DNA of 52,729 nucleotides, taken from contig CAKULK010000016.1 in NCBI GenBank assembly GCA_934667275.1, positions 1 to 52,729 on the forward strand, written 5' to 3'. A model generated the notes under the pieces. It searched no databases, was not told the origin of the DNA, and was given only the letters and a program-made list of their open reading frames with translations. Of this stretch, positions 35,801 through 43,127 are shown piece by piece; the stretch's first letter is position 1, and each line of letters opens with the position of its first letter. The stretch is from an uncultured Bacteroidales bacterium (GTDB lineage: Bacteria > Bacteroidota > Bacteroidia > Bacteroidales > Paludibacteraceae). The translations under genes and the position numbers were made by a program.

Positions 35801-36645
35801 TTGCCGGACATTTTCAGGGGGAAATCGGTCGCGTCTATATCCTGCGGCATTTCATCAGGACACGTTACCTTGAGGCTCTGCACTGTGAGCAACGTTCCGT
35901 CGCGCCGCGCATAGGGCTTCTGCCCTTCCGGAGTGGCTTCAGGAAACCAACCGTCATCAGGAATCTCCACTGCCTTGAAAGTGAAATAGAGCGGTTGCTC
36001 GCCGTCTGTCCCGCGCGAAGATTTATAGGTGTAATTGACTACGACAGATGTCTTACCATCCAGTTCGCCACGCGTCGTTACCGACGATACAATCAAACTA
36101 TCGAGTGTGCGGGATACATACATGGTATCCGACCATTCGCTGAAATAGCAGTCCTGTATCGGGTCGGGGTCTTCGTTGGGCGTGTCATACAGCCCTTCCC
36201 CGCGCCAAACGGGATTGCATTGGCACCGCACACGAAACTGGTAGTTTGTTCCGGGCTTGGCATTACTCTTCATCGTCACGCGCTCAAGGAAATCCCCCGG
36301 TACCCCATAATTAGACTCATATCTACTCAGACTACTGCAATTCCACCACTCGCTCCACTCAGTCGTGCCGCTCTGCCGAGTGCGACAATCAACAGAATAA
36401 TAGACACCGGGCGGCACCGTCCGCCCGTCAATCTCCTCAGGGTAGCCATCCGCAGGCCAATGTACGCCGTCCCACTGAAGCACGATTTGGTTGCCGCTGA
36501 GCGAAGCCGTCATGTTTTGCGGTGTCGGATACGCTCCCAAATGGTCAACATTGGTGAATGTTTTGCCTTCTACCGGCGCAGCATACGCACTTGTGCCGCA
36601 AAAAATGGCGGCAAAGAAGAATAGTAAAGATCGTTTTTTTGTCAT
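32851..36645 (-). CDS. Exported Fn3-like protein with six InlB-B-type repeats (1264 aa)
   Basis: A large exported protein of unknown function, probably a surface adhesin or matrix protein. A signal peptide (about 1-22, ending TSAYA) leads to fibronectin-III-like domains. Six tandem repeats of about 78 residues follow (34380 down to 32977), each with ENGTVT, GETVTLTxTP, GYELxxL and FVMPAxN, the signature of divergent InlB B-repeats. The protein ends with the shared module LPRKVLRDGQVYILRAG then YTATG. The segment before the repeats (FTATQGNRDSIIVEWNS) nearly matches one in the 1186-residue protein. The ATG at 36645 is preferred over one at 36729, which lies at the promoter -7 box and would bury the signal peptide. 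Confidence 0.87.
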   Translation of the reverse strand: MTKKRSLLFFFAAIFCGTSAYAAPVEGKTFTNVDHLGAYPTPQNMTASLSGNQIVLQWDGVHWPADGYPEEIDGRTVPPGVYYSVDCRTRQSGTTEWSEWWNCSSLSRYESNYGVPGDFLERVTMKSNAKPGTNYQFRVRCQCNPVWRGEGLYDTPNEDPDPIQDCYFSEWSDTMYVSRTLDSLIVSSVTTRGELDGKTSVVVNYTYKSSRGTDGEQPLYFTFKAVEIPDDGWFPEATPEGQKPYARRDGTLLTVQSLKVTCPDEMPQDIDATDFPLKMSGKSGTFTWDAYKDLKNYHHNDVTIWVQGWERPATEGDKPRLVVDDAIGKVALDTRPVTAEPTADKTGILLTWPNVPNGVKYAVTRTADGGESILLTETTDTTYTDMSAGEVQIYTYEIKAFDSANNAIASGTVVGYRTLDEAELKGVSTRRPWNGTVDIDLAYKTVRNKLAQLTGVAIPERTVTIRVTTADGANFAVQSLVRETLDNSAGIIRRGRVTNGAFTLGANDRIIWDAQADAPRIHELNAVLKITIQGDGYSDPVVFEQTFDLNTRTGLITLQGGQESVPIPWSTRWAKPEVQEGGLGFGENDAWWKQTAVLTDVTDNKNPTVILRTEAKLGEGTVCTWTPKKWGQNTLTLILRPVGGSNEQTEYTAVFYVVPDFTFTATQGNRDSIIVEWNSPKGMRIHSYSIRRRAANTNDSFEEVATCTDTTRWADTSDETIVGEFEYTVMPLTDDNRDAWTQFNPVTGYRALDIARPVTITPAENGTVTPDKTTAKYDDFVTLTVTPATGYELEQLRVMDDETPITVWSEEGGYVFNMPANGVTVTATFKAIDYIINIVSSENGTVTADKATANMGETVTLTITPDEGYELESLRVIYDDAIVPLTEGNTFVMRACNAAIIATFKMTDYTVTIQPAENGTVTADKATANMGETVTLTITPNEGYEFDQLTVMNGTTQVAVEITTDGKYTFVMPAGNVEVSATYKAIDYTITIEPAENGTVTADKQTAHIGETVTLTVTPDKGYELDEIHVLNGTTQVAVTPAEEGKYTFVMPAGNVVISTLFKMVDYTITITPAENGTVTADKQTAHIGETVTLTITPDEGYELDQLTVMDGETQVAVTITTDGKYTFVMPAGNLKVQATFKAIDYTITIEPAENGTVTADKQTAHTGETVTLTITPNEGYELDQLTVMSGTTRLTTVSESEGNHTFVMPANNVVISTLFKETSGTGVHDATATDILPRKVLRDGQVYILRAGKTYTATGIEVK
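32977..34380 (-). repeat. Six tandem repeats of about 234 bp encoding InlB-B-type domains
   Basis: The 1404-bp region codes for six consecutive units averaging 78 residues. Long blocks are near-identical at the DNA level, especially around the CGTTAC(C/G)GTCTCGCC stretch and the ACAAAGGTGTATTTGCC stretch, most of all in the four units nearest the C-terminus. Such arrays can gain or lose units by recombination. Confidence 0.85.
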
Positions 36646-36726
36646 GTTTGTTTTTGTGATGTGATTGTATATAAATGTTATATTTTTTGTGTTATTGAGA
36701 TTGTATGCTGTAAGTTCTTTTGACTG

Positions 36727-36757
36727 CAAAATTACAACTTATTTTTAATATACACAA
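36727..36757 (-). promoter_or_regulatory. Promoter of the 1264-aa exported protein gene
   Basis: On the minus strand, TTG at 36755-36757 and TAATTTTG at 36727-36734 are 20 bp apart. The start point near 36720 gives an AT-rich leader of about 75 nt before the ATG at 36645. Confidence 0.7.
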
Positions 36758-36870
36758 TATGACAATGTGTTTTTTCGCAACCCGATATTTTGTACATTAT
36801 CAAGTGTAGGAGGATGGTTGTTTCTGAAAACACCGTTTTTTGTAAAAAGTACTGATTTTTTAGTAAAAAG

Positions 36871-36902
36871 TTTGGTAGGTTCGGAAAAAAGTAGTACCTT
36901 TG
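36871..36902 (+). promoter_or_regulatory. Promoter of tRNA-Leu and probably rpsU
   Basis: TTTG at 36871-36874 and TACCTTTG at 36895-36902 are 20 bp apart. Transcription would start near 36909, about 30 nt before the tRNA. No separate promoter was recognised between the tRNA and rpsU, so this one may serve both. Confidence 0.8.
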
Positions 36903-36939
36903 CAGCCGCTTTGGGGATGAATGTCCTGTTGAGCGTAAG

Positions 36940-37021
36940 GCCCAGATGGCGGAATCGGTAGACGCGCTGGTCTCAAACACCAGTGGAGCAATCCGTGCCG
37001 GTTCGACCCCGGCTCTGGGTA
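36940..37021 (+). tRNA. tRNA-Leu (anticodon CAA)
   Basis: A class II tRNA with a 7-bp acceptor stem (GCCCAGA pairs with TCTGGGT, one G-U), discriminator A at 37021, and the D-loop TGGCGGAATCGGTAGACG. The anticodon arm is CTGGT-CTCAAAC-ACCAG with anticodon CAA, which reads UUG. A variable arm and a T arm with GGTTCGACC complete it. The 3' CCA is not encoded. A perfect hairpin begins at the discriminator base. Confidence 0.96.
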
Positions 37022-37056
37022 CAACGACTGCCTAACGTGCGTTAGGCAGTCGTTGT
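37021..37056 (+). other. Perfect 16-bp hairpin at the tRNA 3' end
   Basis: Arms 37021-37036 and 37041-37056 pair perfectly around a GTGC tetraloop. No T run follows (the next bases are purine-rich), so a simple intrinsic terminator is unlikely. It may help process the tRNA from the rpsU message or attenuate transcription into rpsU. Confidence 0.7.
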
Positions 37057-37171
37057 GAAAGGAAAAAGAAGATGCTTTCGGGCATCAAAGTGAAATAAAT
37101 AAAGGTCAGGCGACAGACTTAAACAGCCGCTATCACTCGGAACGGGCTGAATGCCCGGAGAGAAACTGAAA

Positions 37172-37189
37172 AGGAGGTGTATGCAATGA
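37172..37189 (+). promoter_or_regulatory. Strong Shine-Dalgarno and minimal uORF at the rpsU start
   Basis: AAGGAGGTG at 37172-37179 and nearby bases is a near-perfect match to the 16S anti-Shine-Dalgarno and lies 8 nt before the rpsU ATG at 37186. An out-of-frame ATG-CAA-TGA at 37181-37189 overlaps the start codon. Other genes in the window lack such a sequence. In Bacteroidia the anti-Shine-Dalgarno is reported to be hidden by ribosomal proteins including bS21, so this site is a plausible autoregulatory element. Confidence 0.85.
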
Positions 37190-37380
37190 TTATTGTCCCA
37201 GTGAAGGAAGGCGAGAACATCGAACGTGCGATTAAGAAGTTCAAACGCAAATTTGACAAGACCGGTGTTGTGAAAGAACTGCGCCGTCGTCAGCAATTCG
37301 AGAAACCGTCGGAAATCAAACGCGAGCGTATGATGCACGCAATCTACGTTCAGCAAATGCATGCGCATGATGATATGTAA
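37186..37380 (+). CDS. rpsU: 30S ribosomal protein bS21
   Basis: A 64-residue basic protein of the small ribosomal subunit. It is identified by the bS21 pattern of an N-terminal VPVKEGENIERAIKKFKRKF and a KTGVVKELRRRQQFEKPSEIK core rich in lysine and arginine. It ends with a histidine- and methionine-rich tail. bS21 sits near the 3' end of 16S rRNA and affects mRNA recognition. The start at 37186 is chosen because it follows the strong Shine-Dalgarno at the correct distance; a GTG at 37177 is possible but would lie inside that motif. A strong terminator follows 24 bp downstream. Confidence 0.96.
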   Translation: MIIVPVKEGENIERAIKKFKRKFDKTGVVKELRRRQQFEKPSEIKRERMMHAIYVQQMHAHDDM

Positions 37381-37404
37381 TTGAATAGCAATTCAATACA
37401 AGAG

Positions 37405-37440
37405 AAATAGGGATGTACCTAAAGGTACATCCCTATTTTT
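37405..37440 (+). terminator. Terminator of rpsU
   Basis: A perfect 15-bp stem (37405-37419 with 37424-37438), a TAAA loop and a run of T through 37440 make a classic intrinsic terminator just after rpsU. Confidence 0.92.
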
Positions 37441-37949
37441 CTGTTGTATCAACTTTTGTTGTACGAAATATGCGCACCATAGTATAAGTGTGGTGGGGTT
37501 ACAGATAATGGTGCTGTGTTAATATATATAAGCGTAGAGATGCAAAGAACACAGCAATCTGCGGCAAGGTCGTAGTTATCTACCTTGTATCTACCGTACT
37601 TTACAGAGGAATGGGGTAGGGCTGAAAAGCGTGCAATTTAATCATATGGAGAATAAAACGAGAAATAATGTTAATAATAGATAGTAATAATAAACTCTTC
37701 CATGCGCCATTGAGTGCACAGAAGAGTTGAAAAGGTATGACTTTAATTTGTTACAAAGTGGCGATAGTAGCCCTATCGGTCTCAGACAAACGGCAGGGTT
37801 TAGCTTTTCGGCCCTGGGTCTGGGGGAAAACTGGTAGGCATAAGGATTGGGCTGTCGGGGATAAGTGTTTGCGTAGCCGTGCGTGGGGCTTGATAGGTAT
37901 GCTTTGTTGTCATTATGCTTTTGTACGTAAGTGGTTGAAGATAATATGA
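37441..37949. other. 509-bp region without a recognised gene
   Basis: No convincing coding region, RNA family or promoter of the local type was found. A 70-codon open frame on the + strand (37737-37949) has no relatives I recognise, and its composition is unlike real genes here. Two weak stem possibilities exist: AACTCTTC/GAAGAGTT near 37690-37730, and nested CAGAC/GTCTG with CAGGG/CCCTG near 37784-37820. The stretch is moderately G-rich on the + strand between 37750 and 37900. Confidence 0.6.
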
Positions 37950-40900
37950 TTAATGCAATAGTCTGCCGGTAGAATCGTAGATTGCCCCGTCTTTGATAAT
38001 GTACAGGCGTTGTTGGTACAGGACTTTTTCCATTGCCGGTTGTTCGGCTACAAATTGTGTGCCAGTCGGCATTTGCGGTTTCTGTCGGATGAGAATTTGA
38101 TACTCTTGTGTGTTGCCCTTGTTAAGGTTGACGTCATAGTCTCCTGCGGAGAGGTCCCAAAGCGGCGAATTACCCTGCATAAGATATACATCAACCTGAT
38201 TATCATTGTTTTGCGCGGAAAGCATGTATTGTCCGGATTGCGGGACATAGAGTGTCAGGGGAACCATGACCTCGCCGTTTTGCAAGGGCAGATGCACCAT
38301 ACACATACCGGCACTATACAGGGGCGCGCTGATTTGAGGAACAGCCGGAGAGGCGGTCATTGACATTTTGCCCAAGTCTTTGCCGACCTCGTAGGTATCG
38401 GAAGCCTCGTCGGACGCCGAGATGTACAGTTTGTCGCTGTAGTTGTCGTTTGAAAACAGAATGCAGACGTTGTCTATTTTGGATGCCAAAGTCCTGGCAA
38501 TCAGTTTGCCGGGTACATTTGTCTGCATTTGCATTTGCGTATTCTCGGCAGTCTGGATGAAGAATGCGGCACCAACGGGGAAGGTGGCGGCATGGGCCGG
38601 GTATGAGATAAAGGTGTACGTGGTCGGGTTCAAGACTTGCACGGGGAAAGCGGTAGTCCCGTGACAAAGCGTGGGGTTGCCGACACCATTCCAGCCACTA
38701 TTTTCTTTTGATGCGGACTCATACGCGGTGAGCGTTTTGGTATCATTGAAGAAAAGTGTGCCCGAAGTCTGCTTGAAACGGAACGTTTTAATGTCGCCGT
38801 TACCACCTAATCCGTAGAGCGTTCCTGGAACCAGTTCGCCACTTCGTATGTACTTCCAGCCCGTTTTGCCTGTGGCGCGGACATAGCCGTCGTACTCAAT
38901 GAAAAGATAGTCAGAGCCTTCGGTGAGTGGTTGATAATCAGTGGTAAAGATACCATTGTGAATATCAACAGGGAACGGAACGGTCATAGTATGCCATTGG
39001 TTGCCCTTTTTGTAGTCGGCGAAAGATATGTCGATGTAGGCGTTTTGGTATTCGATGTTCTGCCCGATAAGTTGTCCTGAGACTGCAACGGCATCGTTAT
39101 TTTCCGAAAGCGGCGCATCCTCGTCTTGGAGGGTACCAGTTGCGGCATTGATAATGAGGTCTTTGACGTGGAGGGTGCCGTTGCCGAGGGTGACTATGCC
39201 GCCGTTTTCGATGACGAGGTTGCCATAGGAAGTGAGGTCGTTGGAGGAGTTATCGCCGATGGTGAGGTGGCCTTCTACCTTGATAGTGAGCGTGTTGCCT
39301 GGATTGATGGTGAGCCCTGCGACAGAGACATCGCCTGTGACAATGACATCTGCAGCCACAATGACTTCGTCATCCGCAGTCGGGGTGTTGCCACCACTCC
39401 AGTTGCCACTGTTACCCCATTCGTTGGAACCGTTATCGCCTCCAGTGAAAGTGAAGTGGTTGTTGGATTCAATAGTCGCTTCCACAGGAATACGGAGGAC
39501 TTGTTTGCCGACCGGATCTTCGATGACAACAAAAGTACGGAAATCGCCTATTTGCGAGGCATTGGGCGTGAATGAGAGAGTGACGGGTTCTGAAGTTCCC
39601 CAAGTGCCACATTCACCAATAGAAGTGGTGGACAAGACGAAAGGTGTTGCTGCGTTGGATGGCGCTGTTTCTTCATTTTCAGCGTCTTGCATGGAGATAG
39701 CAAGGGGTGATTTGATGTTGGAATAGAAGATGGGGAAGGTGCGCTGCTCGGTGCTACCCACCTGCGTGGTGCCAAAATTGATGGCGGCATAGGGGGATTC
39801 GATGAACTGCGCAGGTTCAATCTCCACATCTTTGATGTAGTGATAGCCCTTGCCGTTGGCAGGACGTGTGAAACGAATATGTGTCGCTTCTCGGGATAGA
39901 TTGACTGTAGTTAGTTGGTATTCACCGACTTTCGGGGTTACGGTGGTGGTGGCGCTCCATGTGTTGCCGCCATCAGTGGATTCACGCACTTCGATGGTGC
40001 CTCCATAACTGAGTGCCCATTTTTCGCCTTTGTACTGGAAAGATAGCCGGCCGGGGATGCCTGTAGTGCGGTCGATGGTGTAGGTCTTTTCTATTTTGTT
40101 GAGGTTGGCTTGGAAGAATTCAATCTCACCTGTGCAATCCGTTTGCACGAAATAGTCAGAGCACCCTGCTGTGGCTTCCAACACACGCACGGGCATGACA
40201 GACTGAGCAGCCTCGTAGGCATCGTTGCCCGCAATGGACGCGGTGAGTGCAGTGGTACCTGTGGCGTGGATGGTGAGTGTGTTATCGGAAATGGTGGCGA
40301 TGTCAGTGTCGGCGCAAGTGTAGGTGAGGTGGGCTGTGCGTTCGTTATTGAACACGAGTTCACCATTGGCATCTTCGGTAAATACTTGCGCGGTGAGTTC
40401 GATGGTGTTGTCGGTTGTGTATAAACGTGTCAGGTTCTGTTTCCAAACAATGTATTGCACCTGTTTTTCAGTGACATGGAAAGTCTTTTGTATGGACGCG
40501 GCAGCCCATTCTTCGTCGCCCGCTTGGTGGGCTGTGATGGTAGCAGAGCCTGATTTGAGGGCTTTGAGCGTGATACCGTCAGCCTCAACGGCGATAACAG
40601 AGGGGTCGGAAGATGTGTAGGTGACAAGAAGTCCAGGGACGGAACTTGTGGCTGCGTTCTGAATGCGTCGACCGATAGAGATGGTGGGTTCCTCAACTTG
40701 CTCCCAAAGGTCTACCCACGTGAGGGTCTGCGACTTCTTTTCGGTGGAGCCTGCGACATTTAGAGTAAGGTTCTGGTAGGGCGTGTAGATGGTGATGGTT
40801 GTTGCCGTATTCTCCACAATATCAGAGGTGTAGAATACTTTGATGGTGTCTGTTCCAGCACCATTGGAGGCAGCAATATGGTCTTTACTGAGTGTGAAAT

Positions 40901-42872
40901 GCAGGTTGTCACTCACGATGCGGATGTCGTCGGCGCATGTGCTCCATTGCAGGGTGAAAGAAACGGAGTCGCGGTTGCCCAGTTTGACGGGCGAAATGGT
41001 GAGGTTGGTGGAGGAGGGGGTGAGGTGCTCGTTGCGTGTGATTCTGATATTACGGACATAACGTGAATAGTCTCCTGCATTTTGGAAACGAATACCTGAC
41101 ACATTAGAACCCAGTTGGTATGTGAATGGCTTGTAGGAAACGTTACCCCAACTGCCGTCTAAATCCCCTACTTTGATAGTTTGAATTTTTTTCCAGTTGT
41201 TTTCTATTTTGGCATAAACTTCAAAATCGCCAATGGCTGTTGCCATATTTTTGCCCGCCTCAAAAGATAAAATGTTTGCGGCATTGATTCCGTTCCATGT
41301 AAATTCTCCTTTGGTTTCTCCATTTTCCATTTCAATAACGTCTGTGCTATTGATAATGTCACATTCAATGGAGGAAAGAGGTGCGACGATGACAGATATC
41401 GTGGTCTCTGCGGCGAGATACTTGTAGTCTTCGGGTTGGGAGATGGTCCATGTGGCGGTGCCATTGCGATAGGAGGCGCAAATGGTGTTGGCATCCTCAT
41501 TGTAGGAGGCAATATCGGTACCCGAAGTTTGCGTGATGGTGATAGGCGTACGCTCAATATCCTTATTATCAGAAGAATAGGATGTGTTGATGCACTCGTT
41601 GTAGTTCAATGTGTGCGTGATATTCTGTTCCCCATTGAATAGCCAATTGATATGGTTGGCGTGCTTGGAAATATGAAAAGTGAAGGTGCATGTGGCTTCA
41701 CGGATGTCATCAGTTTCGGGTTGGGTGAGCGAGAATGTGGCGTCTGCAGCCGCATTGTATGCGGTGATAGTAAGCAGGTCGCCAGTGAGTGTATGGGAGA
41801 AGATGTTTGTGTCGTAGTTGAATGATAATGAGGCATCTGTGTTCTCAATGTGAACTATGACGCTTTCCTTTACTTTGAGACTTGCTTCTGTAAGATTGGG
41901 GGTATTGTTCAACCAAAAGATTGGTGTAGCTTTGTCGTTGACAATGAGCTCTTTAGTGATAGAGGCGGGGGCGTACTTGCAATCACCTGCTTGCTCTGCT
42001 GTGATTATTGCGGTACCTACGCCTTTGGCTGTCAGCATGTTACCATCAACGGCAATGATGCTTGGATTGGAAGATGTGTAGGATACAGGCAGGACGGATG
42101 TGGCGGTGGCACTGATAGAGAGTGTGCTGCCTAATTTCAGGTTTGTATCTATTGGCTCATTATCCCATGAGAGTGTCTGTGTGTTGAGGGTTCCTTCGCC
42201 CGTGAGGGAGATGACGACATCGTCTAAGCCGTTGTCACTATGAAGCGTGAGGGTAGCGGTGCGAGTGCCGTTGCAGGTAGGGGTGAAAGTGACTATGAGG
42301 TCTGTGGTGCTCTCTTTTATCGAGTTTTCGATGGGTGTGGCAGAAGAAAGACTGAAATCACCAGTGTTGGTGCCAGAAAGAGAGGCTGTGACTTTGCCTG
42401 CATGGGCGTGAGTGATGGTGATGGTTTGCTGAGCACTATGATTGACTGCTACACTGCCAAAGACTTGGTTTGTAGGAGCTTGCAGTGTAGCGAAGATGGC
42501 ATAGTAGGTAGTTTCTGGGAAATCGCTAGCCAAGGCACTTCCGGTAACCGTAGTGGCAGATTGTAAATCTCCTATATTAAAATCAACAGATGTAGTCCAA
42601 CCTTTGAAAACATAATGGATATTTGCCTTTTGAAAACGATAAAACGTAAATTCTTTGTTTACAACTCCCCAATCCCACTTGCCTGTTGCTTGTTGGGACG
42701 ATTTTTGTGTGTCATAAGTATCGGCAGAATTAGTATTATTTACAGAAACTAGCCCACCATTGCTCGGCTCTGAGATAACTGTGACTTTTGCACTACTATT
42801 TCCCCGTATATTTGTTGAATAGATAAGTATGGGGAATAGGAGAAAGATGTATTTTGTAAATGATTTTGTCAT
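37950..42872 (-). CDS. Giant exported protein with Big2-like domains (1640 aa)
   Basis: An exported protein of unknown function. A hydrophobic signal sequence (about 7-25) is followed by an InlB-B-like segment (FKGWTTSVDF). A choice-of-anchor-type segment comes next (SLSGTNTGDFSLSSATPI, TLTLHSDNG). Repeated Big2-type units carry YTSSNPSIIAVDGNMLTAKG and YTSSDPSVIAVEADGITLKA. A G8-like or parallel-beta segment (WGNSGNWSGGNTPTADDEV) lies near residues 1150-1170, and about 300 C-terminal residues resemble those of other Bacteroidales surface proteins. The end carries the shared module MEKVLYQQRLYIIKDG then YDSTGR. Its promoter is almost a copy of the one ahead of the 3100-residue gene. Confidence 0.83.
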   Translation of the reverse strand: MTKSFTKYIFLLFPILIYSTNIRGNSSAKVTVISEPSNGGLVSVNNTNSADTYDTQKSSQQATGKWDWGVVNKEFTFYRFQKANIHYVFKGWTTSVDFNIGDLQSATTVTGSALASDFPETTYYAIFATLQAPTNQVFGSVAVNHSAQQTITITHAHAGKVTASLSGTNTGDFSLSSATPIENSIKESTTDLIVTFTPTCNGTRTATLTLHSDNGLDDVVISLTGEGTLNTQTLSWDNEPIDTNLKLGSTLSISATATSVLPVSYTSSNPSIIAVDGNMLTAKGVGTAIITAEQAGDCKYAPASITKELIVNDKATPIFWLNNTPNLTEASLKVKESVIVHIENTDASLSFNYDTNIFSHTLTGDLLTITAYNAAADATFSLTQPETDDIREATCTFTFHISKHANHINWLFNGEQNITHTLNYNECINTSYSSDNKDIERTPITITQTSGTDIASYNEDANTICASYRNGTATWTISQPEDYKYLAAETTISVIVAPLSSIECDIINSTDVIEMENGETKGEFTWNGINAANILSFEAGKNMATAIGDFEVYAKIENNWKKIQTIKVGDLDGSWGNVSYKPFTYQLGSNVSGIRFQNAGDYSRYVRNIRITRNEHLTPSSTNLTISPVKLGNRDSVSFTLQWSTCADDIRIVSDNLHFTLSKDHIAASNGAGTDTIKVFYTSDIVENTATTITIYTPYQNLTLNVAGSTEKKSQTLTWVDLWEQVEEPTISIGRRIQNAATSSVPGLLVTYTSSDPSVIAVEADGITLKALKSGSATITAHQAGDEEWAAASIQKTFHVTEKQVQYIVWKQNLTRLYTTDNTIELTAQVFTEDANGELVFNNERTAHLTYTCADTDIATISDNTLTIHATGTTALTASIAGNDAYEAAQSVMPVRVLEATAGCSDYFVQTDCTGEIEFFQANLNKIEKTYTIDRTTGIPGRLSFQYKGEKWALSYGGTIEVRESTDGGNTWSATTTVTPKVGEYQLTTVNLSREATHIRFTRPANGKGYHYIKDVEIEPAQFIESPYAAINFGTTQVGSTEQRTFPIFYSNIKSPLAISMQDAENEETAPSNAATPFVLSTTSIGECGTWGTSEPVTLSFTPNASQIGDFRTFVVIEDPVGKQVLRIPVEATIESNNHFTFTGGDNGSNEWGNSGNWSGGNTPTADDEVIVAADVIVTGDVSVAGLTINPGNTLTIKVEGHLTIGDNSSNDLTSYGNLVIENGGIVTLGNGTLHVKDLIINAATGTLQDEDAPLSENNDAVAVSGQLIGQNIEYQNAYIDISFADYKKGNQWHTMTVPFPVDIHNGIFTTDYQPLTEGSDYLFIEYDGYVRATGKTGWKYIRSGELVPGTLYGLGGNGDIKTFRFKQTSGTLFFNDTKTLTAYESASKENSGWNGVGNPTLCHGTTAFPVQVLNPTTYTFISYPAHAATFPVGAAFFIQTAENTQMQMQTNVPGKLIARTLASKIDNVCILFSNDNYSDKLYISASDEASDTYEVGKDLGKMSMTASPAVPQISAPLYSAGMCMVHLPLQNGEVMVPLTLYVPQSGQYMLSAQNNDNQVDVYLMQGNSPLWDLSAGDYDVNLNKGNTQEYQILIRQKPQMPTGTQFVAEQPAMEKVLYQQRLYIIKDGAIYDSTGRLLH

Positions 42873-42910
42873 AGTCGGTTGATTGTTTTTTGGTTTTGAC
42901 GAAAAGTGCT

Positions 42911-43014
42911 GTTTTTTAAGATGAAACCTATAAAAAAGCCTATTATTTGATTGAAATACTGTGCAAAATTAATATAATTCGATGAAATATGCAAGTTTAT
43001 CCCTCTCGCGCGCG
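42911..43014 (-). promoter_or_regulatory. Promoter region of the 1640-aa gene
   Basis: On the minus strand, TTG at 42992-42994 and TAATTTTG at 42964-42971 are 20 bp apart. An alternating CGCGCGCG lies upstream at 43007-43014. The 12-mer ATCTTAAAAAAC lies in the leader at 42911-42922. The same four elements occur, with the same -7-to-leader spacing, before the 3100-residue gene. Confidence 0.75.
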
Positions 43015-43065
43015 TATGATTAATAAGGAGTGATAATAATTTCGTAAAAATTGATAGGTGTAAAA

Positions 43066-43105
43066 CACATACGCCGACCAAACAACTATTTGGTCGGCGT
43101 ATGTG
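43066..43105 (-). terminator. Terminator of the 3100-aa gene
   Basis: A perfect 17-bp stem (43066-43082 with 43089-43105) and a 6-nt loop lie 22 bp past the stop codon. On the minus strand it is followed by TTTT. It separates the two giant genes. Confidence 0.88.
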
Positions 43106-43127
43106 AGAATGCGAAGGGCTACTTACA

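Noticed and set aside
36646..36729. Upstream ATG at 36729 as the start of the 1264-residue protein
   Set aside because: It overlaps the promoter and would put 28 polar residues before the signal peptide.
37737..37949. 70-codon open frame on the + strand
   Set aside because: No family resemblance, no local promoter or start context, and it simply ends where the opposite-strand gene ends.
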